From Caldifarciminota bacterium (lineage in GTDB: Bacteria > Hydrothermota > Hydrothermia > LBFQ01), in assembly GCA_015492295.1 (NCBI GenBank), contig WGFI01000120.1, positions 1 to 33,101 of the forward strand: a DNA stretch of 33,101 nt. Direction: 5' to 3'. Shown here piece after piece: positions 1-7,320 of this stretch. The notes beneath the pieces were generated by a model. It saw nothing but the letters and a program-made list of their open reading frames with translations, was not told the origin of the DNA and did not search any database. Position numbers and translations under genes: made by a program. The first letter of the stretch is position 1, and the number at the start of each line of letters is the position of its first letter.

Positions 1-340
1 ATACATGGAGTATAGTATAAACATCATCAAACAGCTCCAAAAGCGTATCTCTGTCCTTCCCTATCCTCGTAAGATCACTTATAAGTGAATACACCCTTTT
101 AACATTCTTGATCTTTCGTAAATCTTCCACCAATTTCTCCTGAACAAACAAGGCTTTAAGCGCTTCAAGAGCGGATAAATACGCTATTCCAGAGGCGGAA
201 GATACGTACTTTATATCCTCATACCTCCCCGTTTTCTTCTTTATCCCTGCCTTCTTCAATGTTTCCTTAGCATTCTCTAAATACCTCTTTGCAAGTTTAA
301 GCCTTTCTTTCGGTGTTTCTGGGGATTTTATCCTTGGCAT
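1..340 (-). CDS. DUF5618-like helical protein, copy 1 (cut by window edge)
   Basis: I translated this from the ATG at 338-340. It gives about 113 residues beginning MPRIKSPETPKERLKLAKRY and is still open at the window edge. It is a close paralogue of the two downstream-numbered genes on the same strand and shares the N-terminal MP.(V/I)K.PETPKE, the central (D/Y)(I/L)KYVS.ASG.AYL..LEALKAL and the GKDRD...L.D.VY..LH segments. The pattern (AKRYLENAKE, then ASGxAYL, then LH.GYY) matches my recollection of the DUF5618 family, an uncharacterised all-helical, HEPN-like family. No function is known to me. It lies 12 bases after copy 2 and probably belongs to the same transcript. The C-terminal GYY and GFEKVERII segments lie outside the window. 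Confidence 0.75.
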   Translation of the reverse strand, partial: MPRIKSPETPKERLKLAKRYLENAKETLKKAGIKKKTGRYEDIKYVSSASGIAYLSALEALKALFVQEKLVEDLRKIKNVKRVYSLISDLTRIGKDRDTLLELFDDVYTILHV

Positions 341-352
341 AAGGTTTATATT

Positions 353-805
353 TTAAGGCTGTTCATTTATATGCTTTTCAACTATCTCAATTATCCTCTC
401 AACCTTTTCAAAACCGCTGTCTATGGATTTCTCGTCCCTTAATTTCCTATAATATCCGCCAAGATGAAGGATGTTATATACATCCAATAAAAGATCCAAA
501 ATCACATCTTTATCTTTTCCCAGAGGTAAGGTCTTTAATATCTTACGATATGAAGATATTTCCTTCGCATTTTTCTCCACCTCCGTAATATCCCAAAATT
601 TTCTCACCATTATCAAAGCTTTCATCGCTTCAAGTACAGCGAGGTAAGCGGTTCCTGATGCAATTGAGACATGCTTAATATCTATATAAGAATTTACCTC
701 TTTGTTCAACCCAGCATTTTTAAGTAATTCTTTCGCATTCCTCAAATACCTCTTTGCTAAATGTAAAATTTCCTTCGGCGTTTCAGGAACCTTAACCTTC
801 GGCAT
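353..805 (-). CDS. DUF5618-like helical protein, copy 2
   Basis: This 150-residue protein is predicted to be entirely alpha-helical, with no signal peptide or membrane segment. Landmarks are LAKRYLRNAKELLKNAG near residues 17-33, the conserved HVSIASGTAYLAVLEAMKAL near 45-64, LHLGGYYRKL near 112-121 and a C-terminal GFEKVERIIEIVEKHIN helix. These match the DUF5618 pattern, which looks HEPN-like. I see no clear RxxxxH nuclease motif. It starts at ATG 803-805 and stops 12 bases before copy 1. The spacer between copies (AAGGTTTATATT as read on the + strand) is almost the same each time, so the repeat unit is gene plus spacer. Function unknown; a nucleic-acid-related or toxin-like role would be speculation. 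Confidence 0.8.
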   Translation of the reverse strand: MPKVKVPETPKEILHLAKRYLRNAKELLKNAGLNKEVNSYIDIKHVSIASGTAYLAVLEAMKALIMVRKFWDITEVEKNAKEISSYRKILKTLPLGKDKDVILDLLLDVYNILHLGGYYRKLRDEKSIDSGFEKVERIIEIVEKHINEQP

Positions 806-817
806 AAGGTATATATT

Positions 818-1273
818 TTAATGTCGTCCGTTTATATGTTTCTCAACTATGCGGATTATCCTCTCAACCTTCTCAAAACCATCATCTATTGCTTTCTTAC
901 TTCGCAGTTCCCTGTAATATCCACCTATATGCAGCAAACTATAAACATTATCAAAGAGACGAATGAGTAAATCCCTGTCCTTCCCTATCCTTATCACTTT
1001 CCTGAGGAGTGAATCATACATATCTACCCGTTTTAACTTCTTTCTCAAATCCTTTGAATCTATCAACCCTTCCCATAGGAAAAGGGCTTTTAAGGCTTCA
1101 AGAGATGCCAAATATGCAGTTCCAGAAGCTTCTGAAACATATTTAAGGTCTATGTACTCTCCCACTTTCCTATCAATCCCCGCCTTCTTCAATATCTCCT
1201 TAGCATTCTCTAAATACCTCTTAGCCAATTCAAGCCTCTCCTTAGGCGTCTCTGGAACTTTAACCTTAGGCAT
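818..1273 (-). CDS. DUF5618-like helical protein, copy 3
   Basis: This 151-residue paralogue of copy 2 is most alike at its ends: MPKVKVPETPKERLELAKRY at the start and GFEKVERIIRIVEKHIN at the end. The centre, LKYVSEASGTAYLASLEALKAL, is also well kept, whereas the stretch around residues 65-100 has diverged. Purifying selection therefore seems to act on the helical core, and the linker drifts. The start ATG is at 1271-1273 and the gene is 12 bases upstream of copy 2. It is the first intact gene of the array; the copy before it is degraded. I see no good Shine-Dalgarno sequence in the 11-12 base gaps, so translation may depend on coupling. Function unknown. Confidence 0.8.
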   Translation of the reverse strand: MPKVKVPETPKERLELAKRYLENAKEILKKAGIDRKVGEYIDLKYVSEASGTAYLASLEALKALFLWEGLIDSKDLRKKLKRVDMYDSLLRKVIRIGKDRDLLIRLFDNVYSLLHIGGYYRELRSKKAIDDGFEKVERIIRIVEKHINGRH

Positions 1274-1284
1274 AAGTTTGTATT

Positions 1285-1612
1285 TTAAGGCTGTCCGTTT
1301 ATATACTTTTCAACTATACGGATTATCTTTTCAACTTTTTCAAAGCCGTCGTCTATGGATTTCTTGTTCTGTAATATCCTATCCTTGTTCTTACCAATGG
1401 AAATGCCTTTCAAAGCCTGCCTTAACCTACCTATATCCCTAGTTCTCCTTTCAACTTCACCAGCATCCCAACACTTATTATTTTATATCCTCGTAAGATT
1501 CCACATCTTCATCCACGCCCGCCCTTTTAAGAATATCTTTGGCATTCCGCCGCTATCTCTTAGCGATGTTTAAAACATCCTTTGGACTATCAAGAGATGT
1601 TTTTTTAGACAT
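1285..1612 (-). pseudogene. Decayed fourth copy of the DUF5618-like gene
   Basis: Reading the minus strand from ATG 1610-1612 gives MSKKTSLDSPKDVLNIAKR, a TAG stop, RRNAKDILKRAGVDEDVESYEDIK, then further stops. The same frame later recovers the family C-terminus (IDDGFEKVEKIIRIVEKYIN) and ends at TAA 1285-1287. The central ASGTAYL..LEALKAL helix and the LH.GYY segment are missing, so the gene has at least one nonsense mutation and internal deletions. The 11-base spacer to copy 3 and the start and stop positions match the intact copies. This is therefore a remnant of the same tandem unit and not an unrelated intergenic region. It shows ongoing birth and death in the array. Confidence 0.8.
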
Positions 1613-1730
1613 AACTTTTTAGGAATATACTCTTTCGGTATGGCATAAATGGGATGACATATAACTCTGATACTTAGGGAGATGGAGGATACTGGGAAGG
1701 CGTAAAGGTGGTACTTTCCTCCACAAAACC

Positions 1731-1745
1731 TTTCCACCTTATAAT
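1731..1745 (+). promoter_or_regulatory. Promoter of the tRNA-Asp/murF operon
   Basis: TTTC at 1731-1734, five bases, then TATAAT at 1740-1745; the tRNA begins ten bases later. This is the same element that precedes many protein genes in the window. Because it stands before an RNA gene here, it must be a transcription signal and not a translation signal. AAGGTGG at 1705-1711 forms an inverted repeat with CCACCTT at 1734-1740, which overlaps the box and could be an operator, though this may be chance. Confidence 0.7.
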
Positions 1746-1755
1746 ATCTTCTCGC

Positions 1756-1830
1756 GGGGACGTAGTTCAGCCTGGTTAGAACGCCGGCCTGTCACGCCGG
1801 AGGTCGCGGGTTCAAATCCCGTCGTCCCCG
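1756..1830 (+). tRNA. tRNA-Asp (anticodon GTC)
   Basis: A full 75-base cloverleaf is visible. The acceptor stem is GGGGACG (1756-1762) with CGTCCCC (1823-1829), and the discriminator base is G1830, as usual for tRNA-Asp. The anticodon stem CCGGC/GCCGG encloses loop CTGTCAC, with anticodon GTC at 1791-1793. The T arm is GCGGG-TTCAAAT-CCCGT. The 3' CCA is not encoded, because TTT follows G1830, so the tRNA needs the CCA-adding enzyme; a gene for one lies at 24422-25798. The next start codon (TTG) begins at 1832, one base after the mature 3' end. Confidence 0.97.
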
Positions 1831-1831
1831 T

Positions 1832-2794
1832 TTGTCTCAAAATGGTAAGATAAGGGTTGGTGTTGTGGGGGTGGGTTATTTGGGTTCAATTCACCTGAGT
1901 AAATTGGTCAATTTCCCAGAGATTGAAAGGATATATGTGTATGATATAAACCCTCAAAAGATGTTGGAAGCCCAAGAAAAGTATAATGTGGTTATCACAC
2001 GATCCTTGGAGGAGATCGTAAAAAAAAGCGACGCGATAATCTGCGCATCCCCCACCACAACTCATTACGATATAGTTAAGTTCTGCATAGATGAAGGAAA
2101 GCCCGTATTCGTTGAGAAGCCTTTGACGGATAACCTTGAGTCCGCCAAGGAAATAGTTGAATTGAGTAGGAGGAAAGGTGTAAAGGTGCAGGTGGGACAT
2201 GTTGAAAGGTTCAATCCCGCGTTTTTGGTATCCGTTGAGCTGATAAAAGACAAGGTCTTTTTCATTGAAAGCGTAAGGATGAGCCTTTACAATCCGAGAG
2301 GCACGGATGTTGATGTTATACTTGATCTCATGATACACGACATAGATTTGACTTTATATCTTATCGGTGAAATGCCGGAAAATATAAGCGCCATAGGTGT
2401 CCCGGTATTAACGGAGAGCATAGATATAGCGAATGTAAGATTGGAATTCCCTTCCGGAGCTTTGGCCAACTTGACGGCGAGTCGTATATCTCTGGAAAAG
2501 TTAAGGAAGTTTAGGATATTTACACCCCAGAATTATATATCAATAGACCTCTACAACAAAAAGGCCGAAATGATAAAAAGGTTTGATGGTGAAATCCTCC
2601 CCTACTTTCCCGAGGTGGATAATTCCAGAGATGCCATAACCTTGGAATTGAAATCCTTCATAAATTCTATCACGAACGATGAGCCCGTTGCAGTTTCGGT
2701 GGAAGAGGGTTATCGCAATATGTTAGTGGCGCATCTTATAAAAGAGAACATATTCAAAAGGCTGGAAAGGATTCTTGAAAATATCAGGTCATAA
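1832..2794 (+). CDS. Gfo/Idh/MocA-family NAD(P)-dependent sugar oxidoreductase
   Basis: This 320-residue protein has an N-terminal Rossmann motif GVVGVGYLGSIH (about residues 9-20), the family EKP motif (VEKPLTDN, near 94) and a C-terminal domain with GHVERFNPA and LDLMIHDIDLTLYL. The last two motifs are typical of the UDP-N-acetylglucosamine 3-dehydrogenase (GnnA-like) branch, which supplies diamino sugars for lipid A. That assignment is plausible here, next to murF and in a genome with lpxH, but it is inferred. I chose the TTG at 1832 because no other in-frame start keeps the Rossmann motif. There is no room for a ribosome binding site outside the tRNA. The gene is co-transcribed with tRNA-Asp and overlaps the next gene by 20 bases. 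Confidence 0.85.
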   Translation: MSQNGKIRVGVVGVGYLGSIHLSKLVNFPEIERIYVYDINPQKMLEAQEKYNVVITRSLEEIVKKSDAIICASPTTTHYDIVKFCIDEGKPVFVEKPLTDNLESAKEIVELSRRKGVKVQVGHVERFNPAFLVSVELIKDKVFFIESVRMSLYNPRGTDVDVILDLMIHDIDLTLYLIGEMPENISAIGVPVLTESIDIANVRLEFPSGALANLTASRISLEKLRKFRIFTPQNYISIDLYNKKAEMIKRFDGEILPYFPEVDNSRDAITLELKSFINSITNDEPVAVSVEEGYRNMLVAHLIKENIFKRLERILENIRS

Positions 2795-3155
2795 TCGTTG
2801 TTTTGTTTGTGGTAATGAGGATTTCAATGTGGATTTTCGTTTGGAAGGTAGTGAGGTGATCTCGGAATTCAGTTTAAATGATAAGTATCAAGGATTTGAC
2901 GGTATAACGCATGGCGGTGTGATAGCGTCCTTGCTCGCCGAGTGTATGGGTACGGTCGTATCCGTGGAGTTTGAAAGGTTCTTGGGCAAGAGAATACAGG
3001 TGGATTTCATCAGGGTTCTTCCCACGAAAGGAAGGTATATATTGAGAGGTAGGAGGTTGAGGGTTTCAGGGAGGGAAATCGTTTGCGAAGCCGAGATTGT
3101 GGATCATTCGGGAAATATTTACGCCAAAGGTGAAGGTGTATTTGTGATACTATGA
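2775..3155 (+). CDS. Hot-dog fold thioesterase (PaaI-like)
   Basis: This 126-residue protein has the hot-dog signature DGITHGGVIASLLAECMG near residues 42-59 and a strand-rich second half, as in PaaI/YbgC-type acyl-CoA thioesterases. The acidic residue on the central helix (LLAE) and the HGG loop are the usual active-site elements. N-terminal CFVCG could be a half zinc knuckle but is only one CxxC. Translation probably starts at TTG 2775, inside the end of the upstream gene; this gives 20 bases of overlap. It overlaps murF in an ATGA (3152-3155), so it is translationally coupled. The substrate is unknown. Its place in a cell-wall/lipid A operon suggests lipid or acyl-chain housekeeping, but this is only context. 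Confidence 0.82.
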   Translation: MKISGHNRCFVCGNEDFNVDFRLEGSEVISEFSLNDKYQGFDGITHGGVIASLLAECMGTVVSVEFERFLGKRIQVDFIRVLPTKGRYILRGRRLRVSGREIVCEAEIVDHSGNIYAKGEGVFVIL

Positions 3156-4450
3156 AACTGAGCGAATTTTCAAGGATAGTGAATGGATGTTTTGTAGGTG
3201 AAGATATGGAGTTTAAGGGGATATGCACCGATAGCAGGAAAATAAATGCAGGCGATATCTTCGTAGCATTAAAAGGGAGTAAGTTTGACGGTCATGAGTT
3301 TGTTGAAGATGCTCTACGCAGAGGAGCGGTTGCTTCCCTCGTTGAGAAACCTGTTAAGGGAAACTATATAATCGTTGGGAAGGTTGAAGATGCTTTACTC
3401 AGATGGGCTTCGTATATAAGAGGAAATTTCTACGGTACCGTTGTTGGAGTGCTTGGCGCAGTTGGGAAAACGACTACCAAGAGTATGCTTGCAAAGGTCT
3501 TAGGAAACTTTTATAAAGTCCTGTATTCTCCCAAAAGTTATAACAACTTCATAGGTGTTCCCATGACTATAAATGAGAGCCGATTGAATGAAGAGTTTTG
3601 GATAATTGAAATGGGTACGAATAGGCCAGGGGAAATAAGGAAACTCTCAAAGGTCGTCCTTCCAAACGATGTAATATTTACGAGATTGGGCCCTGAGCAT
3701 CTTGAAGGGTTCAAAACCACATTCAACGCCATAATGGAAGAGTACTCGGTGCTTGAATATGCAGATGGATTGGTTTTGATTCATTCGGAATCCCCATTCT
3801 TCCCGAACAGGAAGCATTATAAATACGGGTTCAAGGAGGGCGATTTCGTTGGCAAAAACTTAGTAATAAGCGGTGAAGGTGCTAAATACACCTTTGAGGG
3901 TGTGGAATTCTTTGTGCCCTATCCCCACATAGGTTTCGCCGAGAACTCCCTGGCAGTAGCCTCGTTTTGCAAAATCTTAGGATTGCCTTTGAATGAGGTC
4001 TCGGATATACTCAGGGATTTCAAAGGTGAGCCTATGAGAATGGAAGTATTAGAATGTGGTGGAAGAACGATAATAAACGATTCCTATAACTCAAACCCTA
4101 TATCCGTTGATATGCTTCTGAGATCCATACATGATATATACAAGGGGAAAAAGTTGGTTTTCATATTCGGTGATATGCTTGAACTCGGTGAGGAGAGCGA
4201 ATACTGGCACAGATGGGTGGGGGAAAGGTTGGATAGATTCGGTATATCTTGTGTTGTGGGCTTTGGAGAATATTCGAAGTTCGTCCTTGAAGAGGCATCC
4301 AAGCGAGGGGTAAGCACATATCACGCCCGTAATCATGTTGATATAGTTGATTTCTTAGCATCCGATGAGTGGGATGTGATCATAGTCAAAGGTTCAAGGG
4401 CCATGATGATGGAGAAAGTGGTTGAAATGCTATGCTCAAGGAGTACATAA
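3152..4450 (+). CDS. murF: UDP-N-acetylmuramoyl-tripeptide--D-alanyl-D-alanine ligase MurF
   Basis: MurF is the cytoplasmic ATP-dependent ligase that adds D-Ala-D-Ala to the UDP-MurNAc-tripeptide, the last soluble step of the peptidoglycan precursor. The 432-residue length is near the family norm of about 450. Visible landmarks are the N-terminal CTDSRK..GDIFVAL segment typical of MurE/MurF (residues 26-40), the P-loop GVLGAVGKTTTK (99-110; the usual S/N before VGKT is Ala), SYNNFIGVP, the EMGTNRPGEI motif, and the C-terminal domain NDSYNSNP...FGDMLELG. These distinguish MurF from MurC, D and E. No other mur gene is in the window. It is coupled to the thioesterase through ATGA and overlaps the following methyltransferase by 19 bases. 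Confidence 0.96.
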   Translation: MKLSEFSRIVNGCFVGEDMEFKGICTDSRKINAGDIFVALKGSKFDGHEFVEDALRRGAVASLVEKPVKGNYIIVGKVEDALLRWASYIRGNFYGTVVGVLGAVGKTTTKSMLAKVLGNFYKVLYSPKSYNNFIGVPMTINESRLNEEFWIIEMGTNRPGEIRKLSKVVLPNDVIFTRLGPEHLEGFKTTFNAIMEEYSVLEYADGLVLIHSESPFFPNRKHYKYGFKEGDFVGKNLVISGEGAKYTFEGVEFFVPYPHIGFAENSLAVASFCKILGLPLNEVSDILRDFKGEPMRMEVLECGGRTIINDSYNSNPISVDMLLRSIHDIYKGKKLVFIFGDMLELGEESEYWHRWVGERLDRFGISCVVGFGEYSKFVLEEASKRGVSTYHARNHVDIVDFLASDEWDVIIVKGSRAMMMEKVVEMLCSRST

Positions 4451-5337
4451 GAAGGAATACTTCTTTATATTCGGCTTTGAGGGATGTACTTAAAGGGGAG
4501 ATGGAGGAGTTCCTGGATTTTATAACCTCATTTAAGTTGAGGCCTTATATAAGAGCCAACACTTTGAAAATATCTCCGGAGGACCTCAAGGCGAGGCTTG
4601 AAAGGAAGGGGTTTAAACTATCAAGCACGGTGCTACCTTATGCTTTTAGGGTTGATTATTATCCTACGGAGTTAGGTAAAACATTGGAGCATTTTTTGGG
4701 ATACTATTATGTTCAGGACTTGGCATCAATGCTGGCTGTACATTTTTTGAAGCCCTTAAAACATTCCTTTGTACTTGATATAGCATCGGCACCTGGATCA
4801 AAGACCACGCTGATAAGCGCGCTTATGGAAAATACGGGCTTTGTGTTAGCCAACGATTACAGTATGGACAGAACAAAGGCGACGGTTAATAACATTGAAA
4901 GAATGGGCTGCCTGAATGTCGGTATAAGCATTTACAAAGGTGAGAAATTGGTTAAGTTTTATAAGGAGTTCTTTGATTTCGTTCTCGTGGATGCCCCATG
5001 CTCATCAACGGGAACATTGCATAAAAATCCTGAGATAATAAAATGGTGGTCTTTCAGAGATGTGAAATTATTAAGTAAGGTTCAACTCAGGCTACTTTTA
5101 GCCGGTTTTGATATGCTGAAACCCGGAGGGAGTATGCTCTATTCCACATGCACATTGACTTATGAAGAGAACGAGGAAGTGGTTGAAAGGTTTATGAGCA
5201 TATCGGGGGCGAAACTTGAAAAGTTGGAAGGGCCAGGTATAGGGGAAATTCAAGGGAACATTGATGGAACTTTAAGGTTTTACCCACATAGGACGGGAAC
5301 CGAAGGGTTTTTCATAGCCAAATTCAGAAAAGTATGA
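4432..5337 (+). CDS. RsmB/NOP2-family RNA m5C methyltransferase
   Basis: This SAM-dependent cytosine-5 RNA methyltransferase is 301 residues long. The N-terminal 80 residues resemble the small RNA-binding domain found in short archaeal and thermophile NOP2/NSUN-like enzymes. The catalytic Rossmann domain shows motif I LDIASAPGSKT (115-125), motif IV VDAPCSST with Cys190 and motif VI STCT with Cys240. Both catalytic cysteines are present, so the enzyme should be active. It lacks the NusB-like N-terminal domain of full-length RsmB, and whether the target is 16S rRNA, 23S rRNA or tRNA cannot be told from sequence. The ATG at 4432 lies inside murF, and the stop overlaps the next ATG in ATGA (5334-5337). 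Confidence 0.88.
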   Translation: MLKEYIRRNTSLYSALRDVLKGEMEEFLDFITSFKLRPYIRANTLKISPEDLKARLERKGFKLSSTVLPYAFRVDYYPTELGKTLEHFLGYYYVQDLASMLAVHFLKPLKHSFVLDIASAPGSKTTLISALMENTGFVLANDYSMDRTKATVNNIERMGCLNVGISIYKGEKLVKFYKEFFDFVLVDAPCSSTGTLHKNPEIIKWWSFRDVKLLSKVQLRLLLAGFDMLKPGGSMLYSTCTLTYEENEEVVERFMSISGAKLEKLEGPGIGEIQGNIDGTLRFYPHRTGTEGFFIAKFRKV

Positions 5338-6413
5338 GAAATCTGATTGTACTTTCCTTGGTCAGCTTCTTTCAAGATGTTTCAAGCGAGATGATATTCC
5401 CGATCATAACTTATATAATCGCAGGATACGGTATATATTACTTCGGAATAATGGAAGGAGTAGCGGAGCTCACATCAAACATTCTAAAACTCTTTTCGGG
5501 AAGGATCTATGATAGATTTTCAAAGGCTAAACCTCTGGTATTTTCAGGATATTTTCTATCAACCTTGGGGAAATCCCTCTATTTGTTCCCCTTCTCACCC
5601 TTGATCATAATACTCGGTAGATTCATTGACAGATTGGGTAAAGGGATTAGGACAAGTCCAAGGGATGCCCTTTTATCTTTGAGCGTAAAGAAGGAGTATC
5701 AAGGAAGGGTATTTGGAATACATAGGTTCTCGGATACTCTCGGGGCAATAACGGGACCTTTGATTTTGATATTTTTGGTGGAAAGGTTGAGCCCTAAGTC
5801 AATAATACTCTTAGCGTTGATACCCGCCTTGTTGGCTCTATTTCTCATATTATTCGTCGTGGAAGTTAGGAAGGTTAGGATCAAACCTTCGCACTTCTCT
5901 TTGATTTTGCCGGGAAATCTATTGATCATATTTTCTTTAACGGCATTAGCGAATATATCGGTGGGGTTTTTCTTGCTTGAATCCCCGTCCTTACGACAGC
6001 TTCCGATAACATACCTACTGTTTAACATATTTTACGCTTTGTCCTCACTCATAGCAGGATATCTGTACGATAGGTTGGGTTTCAAAATCGTCTTTTCGGC
6101 ATCTTTGATATTACTTTTGATCGCGGATGCAACGATGATAATTCTGGGAAACCCTTACATTCCTATAATCCCATTTTCCATATTCTACGGAATATACGAT
6201 ACCGTACCCAAGGCTCACATAGGAAAGATAGTTGGTAATGAACTCAAAGGTTCAGCCTATGGAAACTTTTATTTTATAACCGGTTTGTGTCTGTTCATAG
6301 GAAACATATCCGCAGGTTTCTTATCAAACCTTGTAAATCATGGTGAGTTTATATTTTCGGGGATATTCGCCTCGGTTTCCCTACTCATTCTACATATAAA
6401 TAAGCATCGCTGA
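5334..6413 (+). CDS. MFS transporter
   Basis: This 359-residue polytopic membrane protein belongs to the major facilitator superfamily. It begins FFQDVSSEMIFPII, a hallmark of one MFS branch. The loop between TM2 and TM3 reads SGRIYDRFSKAKPL (the G-x-x-x-D-R motif A), and a second copy appears in the C-terminal half (AGYLYDRLGFK), as expected from the internal duplication. RFIDRLGKGIRTSPRDAL is also typical of this branch. It has about ten to twelve hydrophobic segments and is a little shorter than the usual 400 residues. The substrate is unknown. It is the last gene of the tRNA-Asp/murF operon, and its final 29 bases overlap the end of the convergent radical SAM gene. Confidence 0.88.
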   Translation: MRNLIVLSLVSFFQDVSSEMIFPIITYIIAGYGIYYFGIMEGVAELTSNILKLFSGRIYDRFSKAKPLVFSGYFLSTLGKSLYLFPFSPLIIILGRFIDRLGKGIRTSPRDALLSLSVKKEYQGRVFGIHRFSDTLGAITGPLILIFLVERLSPKSIILLALIPALLALFLILFVVEVRKVRIKPSHFSLILPGNLLIIFSLTALANISVGFFLLESPSLRQLPITYLLFNIFYALSSLIAGYLYDRLGFKIVFSASLILLLIADATMIILGNPYIPIIPFSIFYGIYDTVPKAHIGKIVGNELKGSAYGNFYFITGLCLFIGNISAGFLSNLVNHGEFIFSGIFASVSLLILHINKHR

Positions 6414-7320
6414 GTTTCATGTTTGAGCGAAGATAATTCAGAACATGCTGGCCACAATTTGAACCTATGCGATTCTCCTCCGTCTCGGACCTATTAAGCG
6501 CTACAATCACATCATATCCCAGATTCATTAAATCTTTTATGAATTTTATGTGTTTCCGAGGTAGGCCGGTTTTAAGGTCAATATCGTTATTAAGCGAATT
6601 TTTGCGGGCATTTACGGTGGGATTTAGAGGGGTTATTTTAATCAGAAAATATTCCTTTGGGAAATGCTCGCGAACTGCACGGGCATCCACTTTGTTCTCC
6701 TTGGCTAAGGCGAAATTCAAAGTGATCTTCTTTCCACCCGGATCATAAAATTTGATACCATATTCCGCCATTTCCTCAAACGACCATGTCTTCACGGGTA
6801 TCAAATTTTTTCTATGCTCAAAATCCGTGGTATGAATTGAAAATTGGAGTTGAAATGTAAAGGGAAACATAGATTTTTTAATATCCATGAGTTTTTTAAA
6901 AAACTCATCCGTACCCTTAGGCGCCACGGTGGATATGGAAGGGTAAAAATTCGGATACCTATCCCCCAGATGCTTTATAACATCTAAAACAGCCATGTTG
7001 AATGAAGGTTCTCCCATCCTCGCGAATTGAACCTTGAAACGCTTCGTTCTCGGTTTCCCTTCTGGAAATCGCTTGGTTATGGGGTACTCTATTTGCTCCA
7101 TGATCTCATCGTAAGTTAGCAGACCTTTATAAAATAATCCCGCATCGCACATTTTACAACCTATGGGACAGCCGTTTAAGGTACTTACTATGAGTACCCA
7201 TTTATCCTCAACCTTTCCCGTCGGTATGGATTCCACAAATTCCACCAGATTTCCGCGCCGAGTTTTTCCTATATAAACTTTTGCTATATCGTCCTTACCT
7301 ATCTCCTTAAATATTTCCAT
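6385..7320 (-). CDS. RlmN/Cfr-like radical SAM protein lacking the Cys118 equivalent
   Basis: This 311-residue protein has the [4Fe-4S] radical SAM motif C51-x3-C55-x2-C58 (GCPIGCKMCDAG). Other RlmN/Cfr-family landmarks are the VE near residue 27, ARMGEPSFN and a C-terminal NCGQ with Cys289, which aligns with the methyl-carrying Cys355 of E. coli RlmN. In RlmN and Cfr a second cysteine lies seven residues before the first cluster cysteine (Cys118) and resolves the RNA crosslink. Here that position is Ile44 (VLIVSTLNGC). It is therefore a homologue whose chemistry may differ from 23S rRNA A2503 methylation. It is the last gene of a five-gene operon and overlaps the flavoprotein gene by 14 bases. 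Function beyond the family is inference. Confidence 0.82.
   Translation of the reverse strand: MEIFKEIGKDDIAKVYIGKTRRGNLVEFVESIPTGKVEDKWVLIVSTLNGCPIGCKMCDAGLFYKGLLTYDEIMEQIEYPITKRFPEGKPRTKRFKVQFARMGEPSFNMAVLDVIKHLGDRYPNFYPSISTVAPKGTDEFFKKLMDIKKSMFPFTFQLQFSIHTTDFEHRKNLIPVKTWSFEEMAEYGIKFYDPGGKKITLNFALAKENKVDARAVREHFPKEYFLIKITPLNPTVNARKNSLNNDIDLKTGLPRKHIKFIKDLMNLGYDVIVALNRSETEENRIGSNCGQHVLNYLRSNMKLSDAYLYVE

Noticed and set aside
963..1573. Plus-strand open frames across the DUF5618 array
   Set aside because: They are antisense to the paralogous genes and their composition reflects the helical proteins on the other strand.
1..1612. Regular repeats that could be read as a CRISPR-like array
   Set aside because: The repeat unit is about 465 bases and codes for protein; the short spacers are nearly constant, so these are tandem genes and not CRISPR.
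1705..1740. AAGGTGG/CCACCTT inverted repeat as a repressor site
   Set aside because: CCACCTT is part of the shared promoter spacer seen elsewhere (32286 and 33024), so one arm is explained without an operator, and one 7-bp dyad is weak evidence.
1886..2469. Minus-strand open frames inside the Gfo/Idh/MocA gene
   Set aside because: They are shadows of a gene with clear family motifs and show no family motif of their own.
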